In this document: positions 1 through 7,087 of the stretch, in pieces
How the letters are laid out: each line of letters opens with the position of its first letter
Position numbering within the stretch: the stretch's first letter is position 1
Assembly: GCA_002419285.1 (NCBI GenBank)
Contig: DIFU01000110.1
Location: forward strand, 1 to 9,754
Source of the DNA: Prolixibacteraceae bacterium UBA5740
GTDB taxonomy: Bacteria; Bacteroidota; Bacteroidia; Bacteroidales; Prolixibacteraceae
Direction: 5' to 3'
Length of the DNA stretch: 9,754 nucleotides
Notes under the pieces: generated by a model
What the model saw: only the letters and a program-made list of their open reading frames with translations
Databases searched by the model: none
What the model was told of the DNA's origin: nothing
Translations under genes and position numbers: made by a program

Positions 1-112
1 TTGCAAAACTAAAATGGGAAACCGCGGCGGCGAGACACACAAAATGAAACACTACTAATCCGAAATAACGGTTACGCGCAAATTTGACTTATGTCTTTTG
101 TTATCAGCAGGC

Positions 113-149
113 AAAAAACAAGGGCATTTCAAAAGTCTGAAACACCCTT
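113..149 (-). terminator. Rho-independent terminator of the hydCBA operon
   Basis: Read on the minus strand, 149-139 (AAGGGTGTTTC) pairs with 130-120 (GAAATGCCCTT) as an uninterrupted 11-bp stem if two G-U wobbles are allowed. The loop is 8 nt, and a G and six Us follow (119-113). It lies 86 bp beyond the hydA stop codon. On the plus strand the two wobbles become C-A mismatches, so the element should work mainly for minus-strand transcripts. Confidence 0.8.
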
Positions 150-161
150 ATAATTATTTGT

Positions 162-182
162 GTCTCATTAAGAGACTTTTTT
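162..182 (+). terminator. Possible plus-strand hairpin-T6 terminator
   Basis: GTCTC (162-166), loop ATTAA and GAGAC (172-176) form a perfect 5-bp hairpin followed directly by TTTTTT (177-182). It could end a plus-strand transcript entering from the left, facing the hydrogenase operon. No plus-strand gene can be identified in bases 1-60: two frames stay open from the left edge, closing near 45 and 58, but are too short to recognise. The stem is short, so this is tentative. Confidence 0.4.
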
Positions 183-234
183 AAACGCTTAATTCACCAA
201 TTTAAAATAGTTGTAATATAATCACATTTCAAAG

Positions 235-2028
235 CTAGAACCTGTCACGGGGTTGATACTTTGTGTGTAACAACTTATGAGACAATTCCCCCAATGGCTG
301 TTTTAGGAAATCCCTGTAGAGTTTAACCACTTCCGGATTTTCGTGGGATTTTCTGATTGGCATTCCAGCATCCTCGGCATAAATGGCTTCAGCCCGTTTT
401 TTTCTGATTTCCGGACTAGTTGGTATAGGTTGACCACCCCCTCCAAGGCAGCCTCCCGGGCATGCCATGATTTCAATAAAATGATATGCTGATGTTCCGT
501 TTTTAACAGCGTCCATAATTGTTTTGGCATTCACGAGTCCATGCGCAACAGCACACTTAAGATCGACTCCATCAAGAAATGCCCATTCTGGTTTCGGATT
601 CTCAATCTTTATGGATGCTTCTCTGATACCCTCCATTCCCCGGACAGGGGTTATATCAAGATTTTTAAACGGGACTTCACGGCCTGTGACGAGTTCGTAG
701 GCAGTTCTCAGGGCTGCTTCCATAACGCCGCCGGTGGCACCAAAAATTACACCTGCACCCGATGATTCACCCATAAGCCTGTCGAATTTCGATTCCTCGA
801 GAGATTTGAAATCAATCCCTGCCTGCTTTATCATAATGGCAAGCTCACGGGTCGTCAGGACATAATCTACGTCTCTATAGCCGCTATCAAACATTTCAGG
901 TCTGCTTGCTTCAAACTTTTTGGCTGTACATGGCATGATTGAAACGGAAACGATGCTGTCGGGATCGAGATTTCTTGCTTTTGCGTAGTATGTTTTCACA
1001 AGCGCACCAAACATCTGCTGAGGTGATTTGCATGTTGACAGGTTACCCAGGAATTCAGGAAACATATGTTCGATGTATTTTATCCAGCCGGGAGAACAAC
1101 TGGTCGCCATAGGTAACTTGACATCCGGATCTTTATCGACAAGCACTTTTTTTAGTCGTGTAAGTAATTCGGTGCCTTCTTCCATTATGGTAAGGTCGGC
1201 AGAAAAGTCAGTATCCAATATTGAATCAAATCCTAATCGTTTCAATGCTGAGACCATCTTACCGGTATTCCTGCTTCCAGGTTCATATCCGAGTTCTTCG
1301 CCCAGACCGATTCTGACTGCTGGGGCAGTTTGAACAACCACGTGCTTGCCGGGTTGTGCGATTGCCTCCCAAACTTCCTCGATGTAGTTTTTCTCTACCA
1401 AAGCGCCGGTGGGACAGTGGTTTACACATTGTCCACAATTAGTGCAAACAACAGAATTCATTGATTTTTCCATGAATGTGGAAATCTTCATTTCATCCCC
1501 CTTGTGGGCTACCGTGAGTGCATTCACCCCCTGGAGTTCGGCACATGTACGTACGCACCGCTGGCATCGGATGCATTTGCTGTCATCTTTTATAATAGAG
1601 GGAGAGTACATATCGATAGTATAGGTCTTATAGGGGACCAGTTCGATAAACTCCTGGGTCATGATTTTGAATTCCGAAGCAAGCTCCTGCAATTCACAAC
1701 TGCCATTCCGGTAGCATTTGGTGCAATCAGAATTATGCTCTGAAAGGAGGAGTTCAATGATGTGTTTGCGGGAATTTCTGACCTTTAAACTATTGGTGAA
1801 TATTTCCATTCCTTCCTCACAAGGAGTGGCACAGGCAGCGGATAGTCGTTTTTGCCCGGCTACCTCCACGACACAAACCCTGCAATTTCCTGCTACGCAC
1901 AAATCTTTATGGTAACAAAGTGTGGGAATGATAAAACCATTGTCTTTGGCAGCATCAAGGATTGTAATTCCCGGCTCGACCTGAGCCACATAGCCATTAA
2001 TATATATGTTCATTTTTTTTGTCGACAT
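235..2028 (-). CDS. hydA: [FeFe]-hydrogenase catalytic subunit HydA (HndD/M3 type)
   Basis: Catalytic subunit of a cytoplasmic NAD(H)-linked [FeFe]-hydrogenase; it interconverts protons plus electrons with H2 at the H-cluster. Domain order in the 597-aa product: N-terminal [2Fe-2S] domain (C38, C49, C52, C66); His-Cys [4Fe-4S] motif (H98, C102, C105, C111); two-cluster ferredoxin domain (C152/155/158/162 and C195/198/201/205); H-cluster domain with L1 TSCSPGW (309-315), L2 MPCTAKKFE (365-373) and L3 MACPGGCLGGGGQP (521-534). The protein ends right after the small-subunit-like tail (LLHTKY, 586-591), so it has no C-terminal extra [2Fe-2S] domain as in bifurcating HydA. L1 has Ser312 where clostridial CpI has the second Cys of TSCC. 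The start at 2028 lies 19 bp after the hydB stop; Met6 (2013) is an alternative, and no Shine-Dalgarno decides between them. Last gene of the operon. The maturases HydE, HydF and HydG are not in this window. Confidence 0.96.
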   Translation of the reverse strand: MSTKKMNIYINGYVAQVEPGITILDAAKDNGFIIPTLCYHKDLCVAGNCRVCVVEVAGQKRLSAACATPCEEGMEIFTNSLKVRNSRKHIIELLLSEHNSDCTKCYRNGSCELQELASEFKIMTQEFIELVPYKTYTIDMYSPSIIKDDSKCIRCQRCVRTCAELQGVNALTVAHKGDEMKISTFMEKSMNSVVCTNCGQCVNHCPTGALVEKNYIEEVWEAIAQPGKHVVVQTAPAVRIGLGEELGYEPGSRNTGKMVSALKRLGFDSILDTDFSADLTIMEEGTELLTRLKKVLVDKDPDVKLPMATSCSPGWIKYIEHMFPEFLGNLSTCKSPQQMFGALVKTYYAKARNLDPDSIVSVSIMPCTAKKFEASRPEMFDSGYRDVDYVLTTRELAIMIKQAGIDFKSLEESKFDRLMGESSGAGVIFGATGGVMEAALRTAYELVTGREVPFKNLDITPVRGMEGIREASIKIENPKPEWAFLDGVDLKCAVAHGLVNAKTIMDAVKNGTSAYHFIEIMACPGGCLGGGGQPIPTSPEIRKKRAEAIYAEDAGMPIRKSHENPEVVKLYRDFLKQPLGELSHKLLHTKYQPRDRF

Positions 2029-2047
2029 AATGGATAGATTTTGTTGA

Positions 2048-3232
2048 TTAATAAATCATTTCTTCCCTGAAGTTTTCAACGATTGAAGAGAAAGAATTAG
2101 CGACAGACTGACCCAGGCCGCATTTCGCGGTGTATTGCATCGTTTCTGTGAGACGAAGCAATTTATCAAGGTAGTTTGCTGGTTTTTCACCCCTTTTAAC
2201 AGCCTTAATCCCAATTAACAATTGCTGGCAACCAACACGGCAAGGAGTGCATTGTCCACATGATTCTTCCCTGAAAAACTCAAGATAGTTGTCCAGAACA
2301 TTATACATTGACCTTGAACTGTTGAACAACATCATGGATCCTCCCGTTGGCAGGGAAATTCCAGTCAATTTACCCTGGTAGCCGATTGCTGTGTCAGCAA
2401 ATTTTTTCCTGGGAACCAGAAATCCTGAAGCACCTCCCACTTGAACTGCTTTGGTATCCCCATCACCGAATTCATGGACAAAATCCTGAAGAGACATACC
2501 AAGCTCGAGCTCATAGATACCAGGTTTAGGGGTGTCGCCCGAAACTGAGAAAAGTTTGGTGCCTCTGGAGTATTGTACTCCAAGGTCATAGAATTTTTTA
2601 GCACCGTATTTGAAAATTGTATAGGTATGGGCCAAAGTTTCGACATTGTTGATGACAGTTGGTTTTCCCATATAACCATATGTTGTGGGGTAGGGAGGTT
2701 TGTTTCTTGGTTCTCCCCGTTTGCCTTCCATAGATTCAAACAAAGCCGTTTCCTCGCCGCAGATATAGGCTCCGCTGCCCATAAATATCTGGATGGAAAA
2801 ATCGAGTTTTATCTCTTTGCAATAGTATTCGAATTCGTCGATTACCTTTTCCAATTCATCTCTCAGGAACCAATATTCATTTCGCAGATAAATGAATCCC
2901 TCCTTTGCCCCGATTACGTGCGCGCAGGCCACCATGGCGGTCAGTACTTTATATGGAACCCGCTGAAGAATCTCCCTGTCCTTGAAAGTTCCGGGTTCTC
3001 CTTCGTCGGCATTGCATATCACATATTTTTTATCGGATTTGGTTTCAGATGCCACCTTCCATTTCAGACCGGTTGGAAATCCGGCTCCACCTCTTCCTTT
3101 CAGTTCAGAGCTGATCAGTTCATTGATCAGTTCCTGAGGTGATTGTTTCAGAATTTTACCAAGAATTTCTTCCCAGTCGTTTTCATTTTTAAAAATGAAA
3201 TCTGCCCTTTTTAGTTGATAGGATGTTGCCAT
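2048..3232 (-). CDS. hydB: NAD(H)-dependent [FeFe]-hydrogenase flavoprotein subunit HydB (NuoF-like, short form)
   Basis: NuoF-family subunit expected to bind FMN and NAD(H) and pass electrons between NADH and the Fe-S chain leading to HydA. The 394-aa product shows the glycine-rich nucleotide/FMN region GRGGAGFPTGLKW (46-58), CNADEGEPGTFKDR (73-86) and GAYICGEETAL (154-164), then an SLBB-like region around 220-300. A C-terminal [4Fe-4S] site follows, with C325, C328, C331 and C371 (motif ESCGQCTPCRVG). It begins almost at the NuoF core, so the N-terminal thioredoxin-like [2Fe-2S] domain is absent. It ends about 20 residues after C371, so the C-terminal two-[4Fe-4S] domain of bifurcating HydB (about 600 aa) is also absent. 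The length is near that of complex I NuoF. A nuoF of respiratory complex I is excluded by the adjacent hydA and the lack of other nuo genes. Confidence 0.93.
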   Translation of the reverse strand: MATSYQLKRADFIFKNENDWEEILGKILKQSPQELINELISSELKGRGGAGFPTGLKWKVASETKSDKKYVICNADEGEPGTFKDREILQRVPYKVLTAMVACAHVIGAKEGFIYLRNEYWFLRDELEKVIDEFEYYCKEIKLDFSIQIFMGSGAYICGEETALFESMEGKRGEPRNKPPYPTTYGYMGKPTVINNVETLAHTYTIFKYGAKKFYDLGVQYSRGTKLFSVSGDTPKPGIYELELGMSLQDFVHEFGDGDTKAVQVGGASGFLVPRKKFADTAIGYQGKLTGISLPTGGSMMLFNSSRSMYNVLDNYLEFFREESCGQCTPCRVGCQQLLIGIKAVKRGEKPANYLDKLLRLTETMQYTAKCGLGQSVANSFSSIVENFREEMIY

Positions 3233-3249
3233 TATTTTCAGGGTTTAGG

Positions 3250-3780
3250 TTATTTACTCATGTATTCGGTTAAAATTTCCCTGACTTTTTCCGGCGTCAG
3301 GTCGGTATAGATATCATGGTTAATCAACATCGCAGGTGCTTTATGGCATAGCCCAAGGCAATTGGTTTCAAGAAGCGAAAAACGACCGTCGGCAGAGGTT
3401 TCTCCAACCTTTATTTTAAGCATATCCTGAATTGCAAACAGTACCTGGTTTTTTCCCTTCATGGCACAAGTGATGGTTTTGCACATCCTGATGATAAACT
3501 TTCCCATTTTTTTCACTTCGAGGAAAGAATAAAAAGTTGCTGTACCATAGACTTCCGCTGCCGGGAGATCCATTTCCCGGGCAATTTCAACCATGGAATA
3601 CTCTGACAGGAAATTCTCCTGTTCGACCACGCCCTGCATGACGGGCAAAAGACTTTCTCTTCTTCTGCCATGCTTGTCGGCCAGATCTTTGATCAGTGTT
3701 TGTATTGGACTCATAAAGGTCTTTTTTAAAGTTATTAGGTTAATGGTTTTTGTAGCTGCATTTAGTTCCTGATAAGACAT
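3250..3780 (-). CDS. hydC: [FeFe]-hydrogenase [2Fe-2S] subunit HydC (NuoE-like)
   Basis: NuoE/thioredoxin-like [2Fe-2S] subunit that partners HydB; first gene of the hydCBA operon. The ligands are C100 and C105 (CKTITC) and C141 and C145 (CLGLC), the usual C-x4-C plus C-x3-C set, preceded by the family motif VYGTATFYSFL (78-88). The full reading frame is 176 aa from 3780. The first 22 residues do not look like the family, and Met23 (ATG at 3712-3714) gives a 154-aa product that starts where NuoE-like subunits usually do. I think 3714 is the more likely start, but neither ATG has a convincing Shine-Dalgarno. If 3714 is correct, the leader includes the A/T-rich stretch 3715-3780. The hydB start is 17 bp downstream, indicating co-transcription and fixed stoichiometry. 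Confidence 0.92.
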   Translation of the reverse strand: MSYQELNAATKTINLITLKKTFMSPIQTLIKDLADKHGRRRESLLPVMQGVVEQENFLSEYSMVEIAREMDLPAAEVYGTATFYSFLEVKKMGKFIIRMCKTITCAMKGKNQVLFAIQDMLKIKVGETSADGRFSLLETNCLGLCHKAPAMLINHDIYTDLTPEKVREILTEYMSK

Positions 3781-3786
3781 TAATAT

Positions 3787-3808
3787 AAATCAATTATAAA
3801 ATTGATTT
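3787..3808. promoter_or_regulatory. Perfect 9-bp inverted repeat upstream of hydC
   Basis: AAATCAATT (3787-3795), four bases, then AATTGATTT (3800-3808) form a perfect inverted repeat. It ends 7 bp before the upstream hydC ATG (3780) and 73 bp before the more likely ATG (3714). This placement suits an operator or a leader hairpin for the hydrogenase operon. It is very A/T-rich, so chance is not excluded. It matches neither the Rex consensus nor the FNR TTGAT-N4-ATCAA order. No clear Bacteroidota -33/-7 pair was found in 3781-4075 in either direction. Confidence 0.4.
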
Positions 3809-3929
3809 TGCTCGTTAAAATTACGTGAATGAGTTGTTAAATGCCATGAATTTTGAGCATTATTAATCTGTTTTACAGCATATTTATGAGTGATTTCTAG
3901 TTAATTCCTGGGAAGAGTCGTGTATAGGA

Positions 3930-3941
3930 TGACAAATGTCA
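3930..3941. promoter_or_regulatory. Possible CRP/FNR-family binding site
   Basis: TGACA-AA-TGTCA is a perfect 5-bp-arm palindrome with the TGA-N6-TCA core spacing of CRP/FNR-superfamily sites. It sits in the divergent region, about 150 bp upstream of the hydC frame start and 135 bp upstream of the plus-strand gene at 4076, so it could serve either. On the hydC side a TAAATATG sequence (rc of 3879-3886) is a one-mismatch fit to the Bacteroides -7 TAnnTTTG, without a convincing -33. The regulator is inferred only from spacing. Confidence 0.3.
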
Positions 3942-4075
3942 CTTATGGTGTTTGGGCTGGCAACGATACATGATTTTTTATTTAACAATTATTTAAGAAT
4001 AAACCTTTCAAAAAACGCAACAATTTCATGTCAATTTATGTCTAAATAAATAGCCATGATTTTTTATCCTTTGCC

Positions 4076-4474
4076 ATGAAGACATATTTCTATTTACTGT
4101 TCGTGCTTATATTCATATGCCCTCCATTAAAAACAGAGGCACAACGTTTTAGTGTATCAGGGAAAGTGACTGATGAACTGACGCATATGCCTGTAGCACA
4201 AGTCAATGTGGTTGATGTCCGATCATCAATCGGAACCATAACCAATGAAGATGGTAGCTTTTTCCTAATGTTGAACAAAGGGCCGGTTGAAATGCAGTTT
4301 GGTGGAATTTCACACCAGCCGGTGAAGGTGTCTTTTGAGCTGAGACAGGATACCATTATCGAGACCAGGTTAACTTTATCTGTTGAGGAAAGAGCCCGAA
4401 GGCTCAAAAGAGAGGGTTTGAAAACTGCGCCTGTAAGTGTTGTCTCACCTCCTCCATCTTTAGAAAGACCATAA
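4076..4474 (+). CDS. Small secreted carboxypeptidase-regulatory-like domain protein
   Basis: 132-aa product with a signal peptide (hydrophobic 4-15, probable cleavage after TEA, mature start near Gln23). One carboxypeptidase-regulatory-like (CarboxypepD_reg/DUF4480-type) beta-sandwich domain follows at about 25-102. The recognisable pattern is VSGKVTDE (27-34), TITNEDGSFFL (54-64) and DTIIETRL (92-99). A short basic segment (103-117) and a proline-containing tail end the protein. This domain normally forms the N-terminal extension of Bacteroidota TonB-dependent receptors, including the receptor encoded 244 bp downstream; here it stands alone. There is no barrel, plug or TonB box, and nothing downstream of the stop resumes a receptor frame, so it does not look like a freshly truncated receptor. 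Its role is unknown; a periplasmic or outer-membrane accessory role is a guess. The start is the first Met giving a complete signal peptide. Confidence 0.75.
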   Translation: MKTYFYLLFVLIFICPPLKTEAQRFSVSGKVTDELTHMPVAQVNVVDVRSSIGTITNEDGSFFLMLNKGPVEMQFGGISHQPVKVSFELRQDTIIETRLTLSVEERARRLKREGLKTAPVSVVSPPPSLERP

Positions 4475-4609
4475 TTTTCATTGGATCCGATAATTCTTCT
4501 TGTTTTCTGCCATTTTCTTCAATAAACACTTCCTCGCCGATTTGAACCTGGTTGGATTGATTGCAAATGATGTCATTTCAAGTTTTGGCTTATTCTTCCA
4601 TTGCTAAAA

Positions 4610-4682
4610 AGAGTTAACTTGCAGCGCTTTTCACTGCAGAAGGATCGCTGGCCTTAAGGGATCAGAGGTAAGTGTTAACTCT
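4610..4682 (+). repeat. 73-nt foldable element upstream of the TonB receptor gene
   Basis: AGAGTTAAC (4610-4618) and GTTAACTCT (4674-4682) form a perfect 9-bp closing stem. Inside it, TGCAG (4620-4624) pairs with CTGCA (4634-4638), and GATC (4643-4646) can pair with GATC (4659-4662) around a CCTTAAGG palindrome (4653-4660). The 3' end is 36 bp before the receptor ATG at 4719. It could be a structured 5' leader, or two GTTAAC-containing operator sites. The rest of 4475-4718 shows no gene, and I do not recognise a known riboswitch class. Confidence 0.4.
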
Positions 4683-4718
4683 GGAACAAGGTGCTGCCAT
4701 TCCAGGACAGGATTTTAT

Positions 4719-7085
4719 ATGTTGAGCATCCGGATGGGAAGAATTTTGGTTTTTATTATTGGTATGCTGATAAGTGGCTTTACAATGGCGCAAAGTTACA
4801 CCATCAGTGGATATGTGACAGAGACTGGTTCCGGCGAACGGCTTGTTCAGGCAAATGTTTTTGAAAAAGGGAGCCTGAAAGGAACAACAACCAATGCATT
4901 TGGATATTATAGTTTTCGTCTTCCAGCTGGCTATTATAACCTGAGCTATTCCTATGTGGGTTATAATTCACTTCTTCTTCCTGTATCGCTTAAAAGCGAC
5001 ACAGTAATCAATATTGAGCTAAGTGGAATACAAGAACTTGATGAGATTCGTATTACTGCCACTGATCCCGAAGCTGAACGTTACCGTTTGCTGATTAGTC
5101 AACTGAATGTTCCTGTAGAGAAAATCAAAGCACTGCCTGCCTTTCTGGGTGAGGCAGATGTTTACAAGACTTTAAAACTTTTGCCTGGAGTACAAAGTGG
5201 AAATGAGGGCCAAAGTGGACTTTATATTCGGGGCGGCGGCCCAGATCAAAACCTGATTCTACTGGATGGTATTCCTGTATATAATGCCGAACATCTATTT
5301 GGTATTTTTTCGGTCTTCAATCCAGACATGATCAAGAATATCGAGTTGTACAAAGGCGGTTTCCCTGCACGTTATGGTGGTAGACTCTCCTCTGTGGTGG
5401 ATATTACTTCAAAAGATGGTAACCTGCACGAATGGAAGGGAAGCTATACCGTGGGCATGATTGCATCGAAAATCAATTTGGAAGGTCCTGTAGTAAAGGG
5501 CAAAACTTCTGTGAATTTTTCAGCCAGAAGGTCTTATATTGATCTGTTTTCAAAACCTGTGGCAAAAAAATTATTTGATGAAAATAATTTCGCACAGTAC
5601 TATTTTTATGATGTTAATCTGAAAGTGAGTCATATTTTTTCAGATCGCAGTCGACTGTTTTTTAGTAGTTATTACGGATACGATGATGTTAGTACAAGTA
5701 TTTACGATAGTTATCTGCAATCTTCAAACCGATGGCGAGAAAGAAATGTGTTTGGTCTTGAGTGGGACAACCTGGTTACTTCCCTTCGTTGGAATTATGT
5801 AATTTCCCAAAGATTGTTCGCCAACTTTACCCTGTTCTCGACTAGTTATAATTTTGCCGCCAATCATCGGTATACAAAAGAATCGGATGAAGCAGGGTAT
5901 TATGATGACTTTGAAATTTTTTATGGATCACGTATTGCAGATAAGGGATTTAGATTTGATCTGGAGCATTTTATACTGCCTGGATACACAATGCGGTATG
6001 GTTATCATTTTACGGACCAAGGTTTTTATTATGCTTTTTCAGACCAAAAACAAACTTATAACAGAGCTAATCTAAGGAGTTTTGTTGGAGGGCATTTTGA
6101 TATGGGGAAGCCCTGGTTGCATGAGTTTTATACTGAAGGCGACCTGAAATTAGCCGACCGATTACATATTAATGCCGGATTGCATGCCTCTTTCTATATG
6201 ACAGATGAAAAGAACTTCAGTAGCTTGCAACCCAGAACCTCGGTTATCTACCAGATTTCTGACAGAATTTCAGTTAATGGAGCATATACTAAAATGACTC
6301 AGTATATTAACCTTTTGAGCAGCTCAACATTTTCGATGCCCAGTGATTTGTGGCTTCCTTCAACTGCTAAAATTCCACCTCCCCAGTCAAATCAATTTTC
6401 ACTTGGAGGAAGGATAGATTTAGGAAAAGGTATTTCAATGAATGTCGATGCATTTCGGAAGGATATGAAGGGACTGATTGAATACAAAGAGGGTGTCAGT
6501 TTTTTCGAGAATAAGAAGGACTGGGAAGATAAGGTCGAAACCGGCTTGGGATATTCCGAAGGATTTGAATGGCTGATAAGAAAGGATAAAGGGAAGACCA
6601 CCGGCTGGATAGGATATACCCTGTCATGGACACGGCGAAAATTTGATAACCTTAATAATGGCAGGTATTTTTATGCCAAATATGATCGACGGCATGATAT
6701 CAGTGTAACGCTGACTCACCAACTTAAACCCAACATCGATGCTGGCCTGGTATGGGTCTATGGCAGCGGAAGCGCTGCTACCTTGCCAACCCAACAGATC
6801 AGGCTGGAAGGCTTGCCACCAGGGATTGGACAAACTCATGTCCTGGGCTATTACAGCGAACGCAATAACTACAGGTTGCCAAATTACCATCGACTCGATG
6901 TTGGGATTAATTTTAATAAAGAAAGGGAGAAAAGTACCAGAATTTGGAGGGTCGGATTTATCAATGCCTATAATCAGCACAATCCATTTTATCTCTATGT
7001 GGGATGGGAAGTAAATCGACCCGTTATTAAGCAGGTCAGTATTTTCCCGGTCCTTCCATCAGTTTCCTATACTGTAAACTTTTAA
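4719..7085 (+). CDS. TonB-dependent outer-membrane receptor with N-terminal regulatory-like domain
   Basis: Outer-membrane active transporter of 788 aa. Order: signal peptide (about 1-24, cleavage at MA-Q); carboxypeptidase-regulatory-like domain (26-105, TISGYVTETGSGE); plug domain about 130-235 with LPGVQSGNEGQSGLYIRGG, LLDGIPVYNAEHLFGIFS and NIELYKGGFPARYGGRLSS; then a 22-stranded-type beta-barrel from about 240 to the C-terminal Phe788, rich in aromatic strand ends as the Bam machinery expects. It is shorter than SusC proteins (about 1000 aa) and belongs with the receptors that pair with DUF4249 lipoproteins, not SusD. No classical TonB box is obvious. The lipoprotein gene starts 2 bp after the stop, so the two are co-transcribed. 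Met1 (4719) is used; Met6 (4734) would also give a complete signal peptide. The substrate cannot be read from the sequence. Confidence 0.93.
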   Translation: MLSIRMGRILVFIIGMLISGFTMAQSYTISGYVTETGSGERLVQANVFEKGSLKGTTTNAFGYYSFRLPAGYYNLSYSYVGYNSLLLPVSLKSDTVINIELSGIQELDEIRITATDPEAERYRLLISQLNVPVEKIKALPAFLGEADVYKTLKLLPGVQSGNEGQSGLYIRGGGPDQNLILLDGIPVYNAEHLFGIFSVFNPDMIKNIELYKGGFPARYGGRLSSVVDITSKDGNLHEWKGSYTVGMIASKINLEGPVVKGKTSVNFSARRSYIDLFSKPVAKKLFDENNFAQYYFYDVNLKVSHIFSDRSRLFFSSYYGYDDVSTSIYDSYLQSSNRWRERNVFGLEWDNLVTSLRWNYVISQRLFANFTLFSTSYNFAANHRYTKESDEAGYYDDFEIFYGSRIADKGFRFDLEHFILPGYTMRYGYHFTDQGFYYAFSDQKQTYNRANLRSFVGGHFDMGKPWLHEFYTEGDLKLADRLHINAGLHASFYMTDEKNFSSLQPRTSVIYQISDRISVNGAYTKMTQYINLLSSSTFSMPSDLWLPSTAKIPPPQSNQFSLGGRIDLGKGISMNVDAFRKDMKGLIEYKEGVSFFENKKDWEDKVETGLGYSEGFEWLIRKDKGKTTGWIGYTLSWTRRKFDNLNNGRYFYAKYDRRHDISVTLTHQLKPNIDAGLVWVYGSGSAATLPTQQIRLEGLPPGIGQTHVLGYYSERNNYRLPNYHRLDVGINFNKEREKSTRIWRVGFINAYNQHNPFYLYVGWEVNRPVIKQVSIFPVLPSVSYTVNF

Positions 7086-7087
7086 AA

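Noticed and set aside
1..58. 3' end of a plus-strand gene in frame 2 or 3
   Set aside because: Fewer than 20 codons, two competing frames and no recognisable residues; mentioned only as context for the plus-strand hairpin.
2573..3142. 189-codon plus-strand open frame opposite hydB
   Set aside because: It lies wholly inside hydB, its translation shows no recognisable domain, and the minus strand carries the full NuoF motif set.
3781..4075. A Rex (TTGTGA-N6-TCACAA) operator expected for an NADH-linked hydrogenase
   Set aside because: No match with acceptable half-sites was found in the intergenic region; only the two other palindromes reported are present.
4053..4080. GCCATGA repeated at 4053 and 4073 as a duplicated start region
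   Set aside because: A 7-base repeat 20 bp apart in an A/T-rich leader is easily chance; the first ATG is not in frame with a signal peptide.
4076..4474. Reading the small gene as the 5' fragment of a broken TonB-dependent receptor
   Set aside because: Bases 4475-4718 contain no plug or barrel coding sequence in any frame, and the next receptor has its own complete signal peptide and domain.
6624..6980. Minus-strand open frame of 118 codons inside the TonB receptor gene
   Set aside because: Antisense shadow of the conserved beta-barrel coding sequence, with no domain or start context.
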